Part shown: piece by piece, positions 9,325 to 21,151 of the stretch
How the letters are laid out: the number at the start of each line of letters is the position of its first letter
Position numbering within the stretch: the first letter of the stretch is position 1
Source: Paulinella micropora
Lineage: Eukaryota; Cercozoa; Imbricatea; Euglyphida
Direction of reading: 5' to 3'
Assembly (NCBI GenBank): GCA_009731375.1
Contig: BJOX01000086.1
Coordinates: 308,793 to 358,136, forward strand
Length of the DNA stretch: 49,344 nt
Program-made: the position numbers and the translations under genes
The notes under the pieces: generated by a model
Told to the model about the DNA's origin: nothing
Database searches by the model: none
The model's input: only the letters and a program-made list of their open reading frames with translations

Positions 9325-11664
9325 TTGGCAAGGATGCTCAACCCAGAGAAGTTAGATGGGACGACAAGGAATCTGAGGGGGAGAGTAATGACACCGTCCA
9401 GCTAGAACAGCCGTTAGACGAACCCGAACATAAAGATGATGGGGAGTTAGACAAACATGAGGAGTTACAGGAAGAAAAAGACTTTCACCGTCCAGATTCC
9501 GGTCTCCCATCAGAGTCGAAGGTAGAACTAGCTGACAACAAGAATGATGGGGTAACACCCGTCACATCGTTAGAGGCGCAAAGCCCCGAAGCAGACCACT
9601 TTAGTAGGAGGTACGTAGAGGGAGACGCGCCCACAAAGGGCCTCACTTGGGAGCAAAGTGACGAGATCACATCAGCTAACATAGTGAGAGGGAAACGAGA
9701 AGCAAAGGTTAGGACACCAATTACACAACCACCTCCAGAAAAGAAGGCAGCAGTAAAAGCAGCTACATTGACAGGAGAGAGAGTTAGTGTGCCGGGAGTA
9801 GCTTTCGAAGAAGAATGGGCAAAGGAAGAATATGGAGACAACTTGCAATCAGTTAAGAGAGAAGGAAAAGTCTTAGAACCATGCGAGAAGGGAGAGAGAC
9901 TTAAAGTCCGTAAGATGCCTAAGCCCAGTCACTTCGTAGTCTTTGACGACGGTCAAGTAGAAAAGATGTTAGATAGCGAAATTAGAAAGTATCGGATAGA
10001 TAGGATAAGACCCGTCGGAGAACTAGAGCATCCCGAGATGTCCGCAGAAAGTATCGTAGAGGATCAAACCACTGCGTTACTGTATCTGACATTGAAGGTA
10101 CCAAAGGCAATCGTTGATGAGGGATTAACTGCGAAAGAGTTGAAAGCAGGAATGGATAAAGAGATCGAAGCTCTAAAGTCTTTTAACACTTACACGTGGG
10201 TAAGCCCTAAGGAAGCGAAAGAAAAAGTAGTAAAAGTAGTGAGACTAACGTGGGTACATAAAGTCAAACTAGACGAAAAAGGACGTAAGTTCATTAAGTC
10301 AAGGTTAGCTTTACGGGGAGATATGCTAGAGCCAGGAGTTAGCTTTTACCCAGATCAATTGTTCGTACCCTGCGCCGCGCATCGCTCATTACTCTTTTTG
10401 TCTAAGCTTGCAGCATGGCATGGACATCTTTACGGCATAGACTTCAAAAATGCTTATCTAAATGCACGAATGCATGATCCTGTTTATGCTTATGCACCCG
10501 ATGGGATAGACAGTGAAGAGCATAAAGGCATGATATGGAGAGTAGATGGAGCTCTGTATGGCGCGCCGCAAGCTGGTAGGAGATGATATGAAATCTTAGC
10601 CCCTAAGTTAGAGGAATTAGGATTCAGGTTACTAGACTCTGATTTATGTATGTTCGTTGAAAAAGATAAGCCGATAAGAGATGCTATCATTGGTATTTTC
10701 CATGTAGATGATCTTATTTTCTCAGCTCCTAACGAACAAGCGTATGAACGTTTTGCTAGTAAACTAGAAGAGTTTTATCCTCTTAAGCGTTTGGGAGTGG
10801 CTAAGGAATTCAAAGGGATAGAGATAGTTCAGGAAGGAGGACGCATTTTATTACATCAGAATAAGTATCAAAAACAGATTTTAAAGGATGTAGGATATGC
10901 CGATGTCAGACCAGTTAGTACTCCTAGTGCAGAACATGAGCCCGAACCCATGGCAGAGACAAGCGCACTTAGAAAGCATTCAATTCCTAGTCTGGTAGGT
11001 AAACTTTGTTTCTTACTAAGATGACACGATCAAGCACTGAATGCAGCTAGCGTGATGCAAACAGTAAATCCAGGACTTGCGTATGCTTTACTAGGTAGGA
11101 TCTTCAGATATCTGAAAAGTTCGTATCGCGGTATTGCATTTCAAGGACCTAAATCGTCGCACACACGTCGCAAGAAGGAAGGACGTACCCCAAGATTACT
11201 TTATGGCCAGATGCTGCGCATAAGGTCTGTAAGAAAACCGGAAAGTCACGTACAGGTTATATAGTGCTTTGAGTGGGGACCCGGTAGCTTGGTTATCGAA
11301 ACGACAGACTAGAATTGCATTAAGTTCTAATGATGCGGAAATTTTCGCAGCAGCAGAGTGCATACGGAAAGTATTGGCTATCAGACACATCACGGAAGAG
11401 TTAGGTATAGCATAGAAAGGGCCGATTGAGCTTTATGAAGATAAAGCACAGACTATCTTAGCAGCAGAGAGGGGAATGTCAGGACCACGTACTAAACACT
11501 TACCCTTAGAACTGCATTTCATTCATCATGCACAGAGAGACAATGAGATTAAGTTTGTAAAGGTAGGAACTAAGAAACAAATTGCAGACATACTAACCAA
11601 ACATGTTCCTAAGGACCAATTCGAATATCTTGTTAGTAAATTTATGGTAACACTTGATCCATAA
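9267..11664 (+). pseudogene. Copia reverse transcriptase and RNase H, copy 1
   Basis: An acidic linker (about 9300-10050) precedes the RT domain. Visible RT motifs are TWVHKVKLDEKG, the first catalytic Asp in GIDFKNAYLN (10440), and the HVDDLIF catalytic pair (VDD 10704-10712). TGA 10584-10586 replaces the Trp normally found after LYG..QA..R in copia RTs. A second TGA lies at 11022-11024. A frameshift near 11262-11275 leads into RNase H, with SSNDAEIFAAAE, YEDKAQT and IADILTKHVP visible; TAG 11413-11415 interrupts it. RT and RNase H copy element RNA into DNA in cytoplasmic particles. The domain order after integrase defines the Ty1/copia type. Confidence 0.9.
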
Positions 11665-12221
11665 TTTTACATCTCAAGTCTGCAAACTCACACAAACTTA
11701 CCCCAAAGCCAACTCATGTTGTTCTTATGAGTTTTCTCTCTTTGGAGTGTGCATGAAATATTTTGTGCAGGTAGTTGAGCGGCATCTTTTGGCGTTGTTC
11801 CCGTCGAAGTGTAAGTCGAGTGTGAATGTGAAGCGCGTGGATCGATCGAACCACCATCGGTCACATTGCAACGAGAGCGGGAAAGTACTTGAGCGATCGG
11901 AGTCGACTGTACATCGAATAGTTGTATTATGGCGGAATGGTACTATTTACTAATTATATGTGACTCAGCGAGTCAGTAATGTAATTTAGTTACGTACGAG
12001 TATGACCAACTTGGAGGACCTATGAGGAAGCCTTAATCGACCCGATCGAGATGTCAACTAGACAAAGAGGCGGCAGCGGCGGACTTACAGTGTTGGTAAT
12101 TTACGAGTTTTGTGACAGAACACCATTTCATTACTAATGGAAATGGAGGCCATTATCGCATTTGTAATAGTTATTAATCGTAGACGTATTGATTGGTAAT
12201 TTACAATATCGACATAGAACT
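11665..12221 (+). other. Non-coding 3' region of copia copy 1
   Basis: About 560 bp lie between the RNase H stop and the polypurine tract. I see no convincing gene. An imperfect palindrome TGACTCAGCGAGTCA (11961-11975) contains an AP-1/GCN4-type TGACTCA site. Repeated CGATCG and GTCGAC-like short palindromes lie at 11838-11912. Confidence 0.6.
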
Positions 12222-12230
12222 AAGGGGGAG
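12222..12230 (+). promoter_or_regulatory. Polypurine tract before LTR2
   Basis: AAGGGGGAG directly precedes the LTR. It is the expected primer for second-strand DNA synthesis and fixes the LTR start at CGTTGG. Confidence 0.85.
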
Positions 12231-12565
12231 CGTTGGTAGGACAACTACGTTTGACTTTTAGTAATTGCTTTGTGACTGGGAAGTAATTTATTCGTATAGT
12301 AGAATGACCGTATAGTTCTAGTCAATTATTGTAACGGACGTAACGGTCCATATTGGCATTCAGGATAGGACACTGACCATGGAGTAATAATTACAGTCGT
12401 GCGGACTTTATTTCAGTTTCATTATTACCTTTGAGTTAGTCAGTTCTGCTATCTACGTGCGGATTAAAAGTGTGTATTGGTATCGTGGCTTCTAACGGAG
12501 TCTCTCAGCAAACCGGCGTGTAAGGTATTAGGTGCGTGAGTGACAGGGTATTTACCTAATCAACG
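12231..12565 (+). repeat. LTR2
   Basis: 335 bp, by eye identical to LTR3 and LTR4. It is shared by copies 1 and 2 and followed by the same primer-binding site. Confidence 0.92.
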
Positions 12566-12568
12566 GTT

Positions 12569-12793
12569 ATGAGCCGCTGGGATAGCGAATTTCGGTACAA
12601 TGCACTTAGCATGAGACAGTTGCTGTCTCACACTCCGGTGTTTAGCGGAAACAAGAAAGATTTGCAAAGTTGTTACTATCAAATAGCGGAATACGCTTAT
12701 GGTACTAGCACAACTCTCGGAAACATGTTTCATGATGCCTTTAAAGACCATAAGGCAGCGAAGACCAAATATGGTACGACAGAGACAGCATGA
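12569..12793 (+). CDS. Copia Gag N-terminal segment, copy 2
   Basis: Same frame as 4401-4625, starting inside the primer-binding site and overlapping the next frame by ATGA. Confidence 0.55.
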   Translation: MSRWDSEFRYNALSMRQLLSHTPVFSGNKKDLQSCYYQIAEYAYGTSTTLGNMFHDAFKDHKAAKTKYGTTETA

Positions 12794-13980
12794 GAAAGGC
12801 AGAGGAAATGGATGAGCCGAGAGAACCACACGAGGTGGACACACCGGAGGGATCAGATGAAGAAGATGAAACACAACCACAACAACCGAGACAGAGAGGA
12901 AGTCAGACAGCACAAGACGCGAAGGTAGCGGTAGAGAAACCAGACAACTGGAAAGATCTATCGAAGGAAGAGAAGAAGGCTTGGGAAGACAGAGCGAAAA
13001 GAAGGAAGAAAAGGGCAATAACAAGAAGCAACAAAGACATTTACATACTGAGAAAGAAGAAGTATAAAGACGAGCAACGATATCTGCATCGTTGCAGAAT
13101 GTTTCAACTTCTCGTTACAACTGAATTCTTGGAAACCAAAGTGGTTCAATTCCTTCGCAGTAAAAAGGCACATTGCCCGTTTGAAAAAGTCGGCATCGTA
13201 AAAGAAAAATACGGTAATATAAGCGGTGCGGCGAGATATGTCGAGGAGAAAGCCTTTAAAGATCAGAGACCAAGACCGACAGAAGATATGGAAGAATATC
13301 TGACCCAACATCAACTCCAGAAGCAGTGGCTTGAAGCCTTGCGAGGAGCAGATTTTGGGGAAGATGAGGCAGTGAACGGACTGTTAGAGAAGCTAGCTGA
13401 ACACGAAGCATATGGAACAACATTTTTCAATTACTACTACAGACTAGCGGCAGCAAACAGACTATCACACGGTGAAATAATACAGTCAGCAAAGGAAATT
13501 TACGTGCTGTGGGATGCGAAGCAAAAGAGATTGAGGAAGGAGCGTAAGAAGGAGAGGGAGAGAAAGAGAGAGGGTAAGGGAGCGAATATACTGTTTGGAG
13601 AGGGAGAGGGAGGAGAGAAAGGAGAAAAGAGAGAGAAGAACAAGAAATGAACTAAGAACGGGAAGGGCAAGGGCAACAAGAGTGGGAGTGATAGTTCAGA
13701 GCAGGAGTGGTGGCTGACAGCGACATGCTATAACTGCTATCAGACTGGACACACTAAGCCACGGTTTTTGCCCCAAACAAAAGTCAAGCCCCAAACAAAC
13801 TGGTCCAAGTCAGCTCACTCTGACTCCTCAAAGGGGAAGCAAAGAGACAAGAGTGGCAAATTTCGAAAGAAAGGAGCCAAAGGAGTTACTCTTATGAGGG
13901 GAGAAGTAGGAGAGGAGGGTGAGGAGGAAGGAGGAGATAAGTCTGAGGGGGAGGACAGCCAGAAGAAGAAGAGTATGTGA
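12790..13980 (+). pseudogene. Copia Gag, copy 2
   Basis: Same as 4622-5812, including the in-frame TGA (13648-13650) and the Cys-to-Phe change in the zinc knuckle (13726-13767). Confidence 0.75.
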
Positions 13981-15634
13981 TAGTCAAAATGGAGGGTAGC
14001 GAAGAAGCAATTGAGGGAAACATAGAAAGTGGGGAAAGCATTATTGCTCGTGAAGCAGAGCAAGAGGGCGAGGAGGATAGTGAGCCTCCAAAGGAGCAAA
14101 GTGATAACAAACCCTCGGAACAACCCACAAGAGCCCGTGGGGGGGGGGGGGGGGAATGTCGGGGGCCCNNNNNNNNNNNNNNNNNNNNNNNNNNNNNNNN
14201 NNNNNNNNNNNNNNNNNNNNNNNNNNNNNNNNNNNNNNNNNNNNNNNNNNNNNNNNNNNNNNNNNNNNNNNNNNNNNNNNNNNNNNNNNNNNNNNNNNNN
14301 NNNNNNNNNNNNNNNNNNNNNNNNNNNNNNNNNNNNNNNNNNNNNNNNNNNNNNNNNNNNNNNNNNNNNNNNNNNNNNNNNNNNNNNNNNNNNNNNNNNN
14401 NNNNNNNNNNNNNNNNNNNNNNNNNNNNNNNNNNNNNNNNNNNNNNNNNNNNNNNNNNNNNNNNNNNNNNNNNNNNNNNNNNNNNNNNNNNNNNNNNNNN
14501 NNNNNNNNNNNNNNNNNNNNNNNNNNNNNNNNNNNNNNNNNNNNNNNNNNNNNNNNNNNNNNNNNNNNNNNNNNNNNNNNNNNNNNNNNNNNNNNNNNNN
14601 NNNNNNNNNNNNNNNNNNNNNNNNNNNNNNNNNNNNNNNNNNNNNNNNNNNNNNNNNNNNNNNNNNNNNNCAAGAGCCCGGGGGGGGGGGGGGGGAACTG
14701 TCGAGTGCTCCATTGGCTCGAAACACACTCCGAGACAGACCCCACAACCCTCCACACCGCACTCTCACTAGTGCTCAACACCCTCTACAACTACTACTCC
14801 TGCCCTCACAACCTCACAAAACACACGTGTGCAACCCTCACCATTGCAACCAAACCCTCGCAAGTGAAAGAGAAAGAGAAACGGAAAGCAAGTGAGAAAC
14901 CGACACCCACACCCCCTCAGAACTCTAGACAGGCAAAGAACGAAACACCACAACCCACTACATCCACTCCTAAGAGCCGCATCACAGGCCCAATAAGCAC
15001 TCGCTGTACTGGGCTGAACGGGAAGGGAGAGCAGTGTGGAGTTAAGTTTGGACAGGGGGGGGAGTTGGGGGGAAAGGCAGGCGAGGCAGCAAAGAGGCGA
15101 GTGTATGCAGATTTGTGCGGTTATCATGCCCGTCAAGACCCACTATTTCCAGCTATTGACCTAGCACAAGACCCTTCACGTCGCCCACGTCCTTCCCGTG
15201 ATTATCCTTCAGAGAGTGAGATGATGAGCATATTGAGAGAGAGGGAGGGAAAAGGGGCGAGTGCACAGCAAATCTCGCAAAAAGATACGGCAAAACCCGT
15301 GAAGAAAAACTCGCTAAGTCCCACAAATATCGGAGAAAAAGACAAGGAAAGTGTCGAAAAACCCGGTAAGAAAGAAGTTAGTACAGATTCACGGAATGAT
15401 GCTGTAATGTCAGGAAAAGTGGCACGGACCGTCGGGACCAGAGCTGGAGGAGAGACTGCATGCATTGAGACTGTGGAGCGTATAGGAGGGACGAAAGAAG
15501 GGAAGTCTTGGCCCCCATCGCTACTACCACAAGGTCAGTCTCCTTTGGATAGAGTAGGAGACAGTGTAGAGTCACAGGCAGACCAGACAAGTGACACACA
15601 CACACACACAAACACCTGTGGGGAAGAGCAGTAA
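13977..15634 (+). pseudogene. Charged linker, copy 2, interrupted by an assembly gap
   Basis: This is the Glu-rich part up to 14168, then 502 N, then the Lys/Ser-rich part with the C-x9-C...C-x2-H motif up to the (CA)8 tract. The bases on both sides of the gap come from the same place in the element, the poly-G run. The single substitution noticed against copies 1 and 3 is at 15375. Confidence 0.5.
14145..14694. other. 502-N assembly gap with duplicated poly-G flanks
   Basis: N run 14169-14670. The left flank ends with CAAGAGCCCGT and a long G run; the right flank restarts with CAAGAGCCCG and a long G run. In copies 1 and 3 this sequence occurs once, with G14. The gap is therefore probably an unresolved homopolymer, not missing sequence. 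Confidence 0.85.
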
Positions 15635-17039
15635 AAGAGACACAGAACACGAAAAGGTAATAAGCTTTGAAGACTTTAAGAGAATAAGTGAACAGCTGAA
15701 CAACCTGTGTATTTTGGACGATGAAACGGGAGATGTTGTGATGATGACGAAGAAGGAAGGAGAGAGAGTAGCCGAGGCAGATGGACTGTTGACAGATGTG
15801 TTTTGGGCTGTAAACGAGGTATTTCTAAAGCATGTAGCAGGCACACCACTAACCACAAGAGAGACAGTCATAGAGAAACGAGCACCTAAGAATACTCAAA
15901 GTGCGAAAGCTGAGGAAAGAGCTAAGTGGGAGTATGAGTATAGACATAGCGAAGGACATCCAAGACCTGAAAAGACTGAAATAGCTAGGTTGCTATATGC
16001 ACTGACGAAGGGAGCAGAACCGATAGTAGTGAAATAAGGTTTGTGTTACGACCCGGACGGCAAAGAGAACGAGTTTTACTCAGAACTGTTAGCAATAATA
16101 GACTATGGGATACTCGACTTAGCTAAGAATCACGACAATCAATTTGCTCTTTTTATCGTGCGATCGATGCCCAACCTTATGAAGATATGGCATGAGGTAG
16201 AAGCGAGAGGGGTTACATTGAACGCATATTTGCGTAAGTTACACTCAGGAGATGCACACAAGTTCTTCAGCCCAGAACAGGCAGCATTGAGGAAGAAGGA
16301 GTTTGACAGGAAGAGACGGGAGATAGACGGACACTCAGACATAGAGGAGGATGACGAGTTTGATCCGGAAAACCTAGAACACTCTAGAACCTCTGAGGAG
16401 ATGAGGTCAGGAATTCCCATAAGCTACAGATCATACTGCGAAGCGCGAGAAGAGCTTGACTGGATGTATGAGGAGAGATTCGAGAGAGAAAGGAAGGACA
16501 GAGGCCAGAAGAAAGAGAATGAGGAGGAAGAGGAGCAAGATCACAATCTCATGGTAGACGATAGCGAAACGGTAGGACGCAAGAAAAAGATGATAGTGCA
16601 AGACAGCGGATCGTCAAGGGATATAGCATGTACACCACACATCTTACACAACGTCTGAGAGATTGAACCCGTTAGCTTATTAGTCACCGGAAACGGAGAG
16701 AGTGTGGTGCGAAACATGGGGGAAGCGCGGTCGACAAGAATAGATGGATCAGGAAAGCCAGTTTTGGTAAAGAAAGATATGTTGTTAGACGAAAGGGTGC
16801 CAGTCAACATTATGTCCACTGGAAACATGGACCACAATCACCACAGATCTATCATTCACCAGAATGGGCAACTACTAATCCTAAAACACCCCATAAGGAT
16901 TAAAGAGAGTGACGTGATCGTGAGGGGGAGACTTACGCCTGGCATGCTCTATCGCTGGGACAATGAAAAGGACAAACCCCTCAACATAAACGAACGTTAC
17001 AACCCCAAAGTGAAAGAGAGGAAGAAGAAGACGGGGTAG
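15591..17039 (+). pseudogene. Copia protease region, copy 2, first unit
   Basis: Same as 6880-8328, with the same TAA and TGA interruptions and the DSGSS motif at 16602. Confidence 0.7.
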
Positions 17040-17132
17040 ACGGGGCGGGAATTCCCAAAAAGAGAGAGAGAGTGAGAGTAAGCAAGCGAGAGTAAGTGAG
17101 AACGAAGAAACCAGAGACAGCGTTTATATGCT

Positions 17133-18035
17133 ATGTATCCTGAGAAAGGTAAGAAGGGTAAACCGATTGACATTTACGTCATACATCAGTGTAGTGGTCA
17201 TAAAGCATTACCAAAGACCTATGCATTAGGCAAGGCAATGGGTAGAAAAGTGACTGGAAGCGACGATAGAGTTAGATTTTGCGAAGCCTGTATGATGGGG
17301 AAAGCTAAAGTGTTACCCCGATTTAAGGTTAATAGAATTAGGAGAGCGAGTTACCCTTGTGAGATTTTGCACATAGATACTTCCGGACCTTGGGCGGTAA
17401 TGTCAATTCACGGAAAGTACTATAAATTTTGCGTTACAGACGATTACTCGGGGTACATCGAAGATTATTATTTACGTTACAAGAACGAGTTTGTAGATTG
17501 TTTGAAGCAAGCGGTAGCGTGGTTTGAGAGGCAAACGGAAGAAAGTGAGACAGATCACTTGCGACAACGAGTTCGATGTCCAAACTGAGATTATAGAGTG
17601 GTGGAAACCCCTACAATTCATTTGGAAGACTAGTGCTCCAGGTGATAAAGATGGCAATCCCATAGCTGAGAAAGTCAACGACATCACAGCCGGACCAGCC
17701 CGGGCCATGCGATATGAGGCTAACTTACCACCCAATTTTGGGCGGAAATGGAACACACAGCCACAACTTTGCACAACATTCTACCAGCCACGACAGGGCC
17801 TAGAAAGGGAACCTCACCTTTTGAGCAATATCTGGGCTACAAGCCAGCTATCCGACAACTTAAACCTATAGGATGTTTAGGTGTAATGTACATAGGAAAG
17901 CAGGTAGGCAAAGGCAACTATAGGGGAAAGCGTGTGATGTTACTTGGATATGATGTATTCAAGGAACTATACCGAGTTTGGGATGGTCGAAAATCATCAC
18001 AAATGTGCGTAATGTACGCTTTAACCACAATGTAG
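17133..18035 (+). pseudogene. Copia integrase, copy 2, first unit
   Basis: Same motifs and frameshifts as 8422-9324. Confidence 0.85.
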
Positions 18036-19153
18036 TTGGCAAGGATGCTCAACCCAGAGAAGTTAGATGGGACGACAAGGAATCTGAGGGGGAGAGTAAT
18101 GACACCGTCCAGCTAGAACAGCCGTTAGACGAACCCGAACATAAAGATGATGGGGAGTTAGACAAACATGAGGAGTTACAGGAAGAAAAAGACTTTCACC
18201 GTCCAGATTCCGGTCTCCCATCAGAGTCGAAGGTAGAACTAGCTGACAACAAGAATGATGGGGTAACACCCGTCACATCGTTAGAGGCGCAAAGCCCCGA
18301 AGCAGACCACTTTAGTAGGAGGTACGTAGAGGGAGACGCGCCCACAAAGGGCCTCACTTGGGAGCAAAGTGACGAGATCACATCAGCTAACATAGTGAGA
18401 GGGAAACGAGAAGCAAAGGTTAGGACACCAATTACACAACCACCTCCAGAAAAGAAGGCAGCAGTAAAAGCAGCTACATTGACAGGAGAGAGAGTTAGTG
18501 TGCCGGGAGTAGCTTTCGAAGAAGAATGGGCAAAGGAAGAATATGGAGACAACTTGCAATCAGTTAAGAGAGAAGGAAAAGTCTTAGAACCATGCGAGAA
18601 GGGAGAGAGACTTAAAGTCCGTAAGATGCCTAAGCCCAGTCACTTCGTAGTCTTTGACGACGGTCAAGTAGAAAAGATGTTAGAGTCACAGGCAGACCAG
18701 ACAAGTGACACACACACACACACACAAACACCTGTGGGGAAGAGCAGTAAAAGAGACACAGAACACGAAAAGGTAATAAGCTTTGAAGACTTTAAGAGAA
18801 TAAGTGAACAGCTGAACAACCTGTGTATTTTGGACGATGAAACGGGAGATGTTGTGATGATGACGAAGAAGGAAGGAGAGAGAGTAGCCGAGGCAGATGG
18901 ACTGTTGACAGATGTGTTTTGGGCTGTAAACGAGGTATTTCTAAAGCATGTAGCAGGCACACCACTAACCACAAGAGAGACAGTCATAGAGAAACGAGCA
19001 CCTAAGAATACTCAAAGTGCGAAAGCTGAGGAAAGAGCTAAGTGGGAGTATGAGTATAGACATAGCGAAGGACATCCAAGACCTGAAAAGACTGAAATAG
19101 CTAGGTTGCTATATGCACTGACGAAGGGAGCAGAACCGATAGTAGTGAAATAA
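17978..19153 (+). pseudogene. Chimeric frame: RT linker fused back to the protease linker
   Basis: The acidic RT linker reads in frame through the duplication junction (VEKMLESQADQTSDTH) into the pre-protease segment. The (CA)9 tract in this unit keeps the frame open, whereas the (CA)8 tract in the other copies ends it. The frame stops at the same TAA as elsewhere (19151-19153). The fusion lacks the RT domain and is a by-product of the duplication. Confidence 0.8.
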
Positions 19154-19156
19154 GGT

Positions 19157-20155
19157 TTGTGTTACGACCCGGACGGCAAAGAGAACGAGTTTTACTCAGA
19201 ACTGTTAGCAATAATAGACTATGGGATACTCGACTTAGCTAAGAATCACGACAATCAATTTGCTCTTTTTATCGTGCGATCGATGCCCAACCTTATGAAG
19301 ATATGGCATGAGGTAGAAGCGAGAGGGGTTACATTGAACGCATATTTGCGTAAGTTACACTCAGGAGATGCACACAAGTTCTTCAGCCCAGAACAGGCAG
19401 CATTGAGGAAGAAGGAGTTTGACAGGAAGAGACGGGAGATAGACGGACACTCAGACATAGAGGAGGATGACGAGTTTGATCCGGAAAACCTAGAACACTC
19501 TAGAACCTCTGAGGAGATGAGGTCAGGAATTCCCATAAGCTACAGATCATACTGCGAAGCGCGAGAAGAGCTTGACTGGATGTATGAGGAGAGATTCGAG
19601 AGAGAAAGGAAGGACAGAGGCCAGAAGAAAGAGAATGAGGAGGAAGAGGAGCAAGATCACAATCTCATGGTAGACGATAGCGAAACGGTAGGACGCAAGA
19701 AAAAGATGATAGTGCAAGACAGCGGATCGTCAAGGGATATAGCATGTACACCACACATCTTACACAACGTCTGAGAGATTGAACCCGTTAGCTTATTAGT
19801 CACCGGAAACGGAGAGAGTGTGGTGCGAAACATGGGGGAAGCGCGGTCGACAAGAATAGATGGATCAGGAAAGCCAGTTTTGGTAAAGAAAGATATGTTG
19901 TTAGACGAAAGGGTGCCAGTCAACATTATGTCCACTGGAAACATGGACCACAATCACCACAGATCTATCATTCACCAGAATGGGCAACTACTAATCCTAA
20001 AACACCCCATAAGGATTAAAGAGAGTGACGTGATCGTGAGGGGGAGACTTACGCCTGGCATGCTCTATCGCTGGGACAATGAAAAGGACAAACCCCTCAA
20101 CATAAACGAACGTTACAACCCCAAAGTGAAAGAGAGGAAGAAGAAGACGGGGTAG
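19157..20155 (+). pseudogene. Copia protease region, copy 2, second unit
   Basis: Repeat of 16041-17039, with DSGSS at 19718 and TGA at 19772-19774. Confidence 0.7.
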
Positions 20156-20248
20156 ACGGGGCGGGAATTCCCAAAAAGAGAGAGAGAGTGAGAGTAAGCA
20201 AGCGAGAGTAAGTGAGAACGAAGAAACCAGAGACAGCGTTTATATGCT

Positions 20249-21151
20249 ATGTATCCTGAGAAAGGTAAGAAGGGTAAACCGATTGACATTTACGTCATAC
20301 ATCAGTGTAGTGGTCATAAAGCATTACCAAAGACCTATGCATTAGGCAAGGCAATGGGTAGAAAAGTGACTGGAAGCGACGATAGAGTTAGATTTTGCGA
20401 AGCCTGTATGATGGGGAAAGCTAAAGTGTTACCCCGATTTAAGGTTAATAGAATTAGGAGAGCGAGTTACCCTTGTGAGATTTTGCACATAGATACTTCC
20501 GGACCTTGGGCGGTAATGTCAATTCACGGAAAGTACTATAAATTTTGCGTTACAGACGATTACTCGGGGTACATCGAAGATTATTATTTACGTTACAAGA
20601 ACGAGTTTGTAGATTGTTTGAAGCAAGCGGTAGCGTGGTTTGAGAGGCAAACGGAAGAAAGTGAGACAGATCACTTGCGACAACGAGTTCGATGTCCAAA
20701 CTGAGATTATAGAGTGGTGGAAACCCCTACAATTCATTTGGAAGACTAGTGCTCCAGGTGATAAAGATGGCAATCCCATAGCTGAGAAAGTCAACGACAT
20801 CACAGCCGGACCAGCCCGGGCCATGCGATATGAGGCTAACTTACCACCCAATTTTGGGCGGAAATGGAACACACAGCCACAACTTTGCACAACATTCTAC
20901 CAGCCACGACAGGGCCTAGAAAGGGAACCTCACCTTTTGAGCAATATCTGGGCTACAAGCCAGCTATCCGACAACTTAAACCTATAGGATGTTTAGGTGT
21001 AATGTACATAGGAAAGCAGGTAGGCAAAGGCAACTATAGGGGAAAGCGTGTGATGTTACTTGGATATGATGTATTCAAGGAACTATACCGAGTTTGGGAT
21101 GGTCGAAAATCATCACAAATGTGCGTAATGTACGCTTTAACCACAATGTAG
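20249..21151 (+). pseudogene. Copia integrase, copy 2, second unit
   Basis: Repeat of 17133-18035 with the same frameshifts. Confidence 0.85.

Noticed and set aside
10584-11024. TGA read as tryptophan (variant genetic code) to explain copia stops
   Set aside because: The TXNDC12-like gene and the transposase end at TGA and use TGG for Trp, and TAA and TAG stops also interrupt the copia frames.
11654-11953. 99-codon frame after RNase H as an env-like or extra gene
   Set aside because: It starts at TTG, has no signal peptide or membrane segment, and lies in the usual non-coding 3' region.
14156-15634. Long frames running through the N gaps (also 38166-39039)
   Set aside because: Their length comes from N codons; the real sequence on either side is not one continuous frame.
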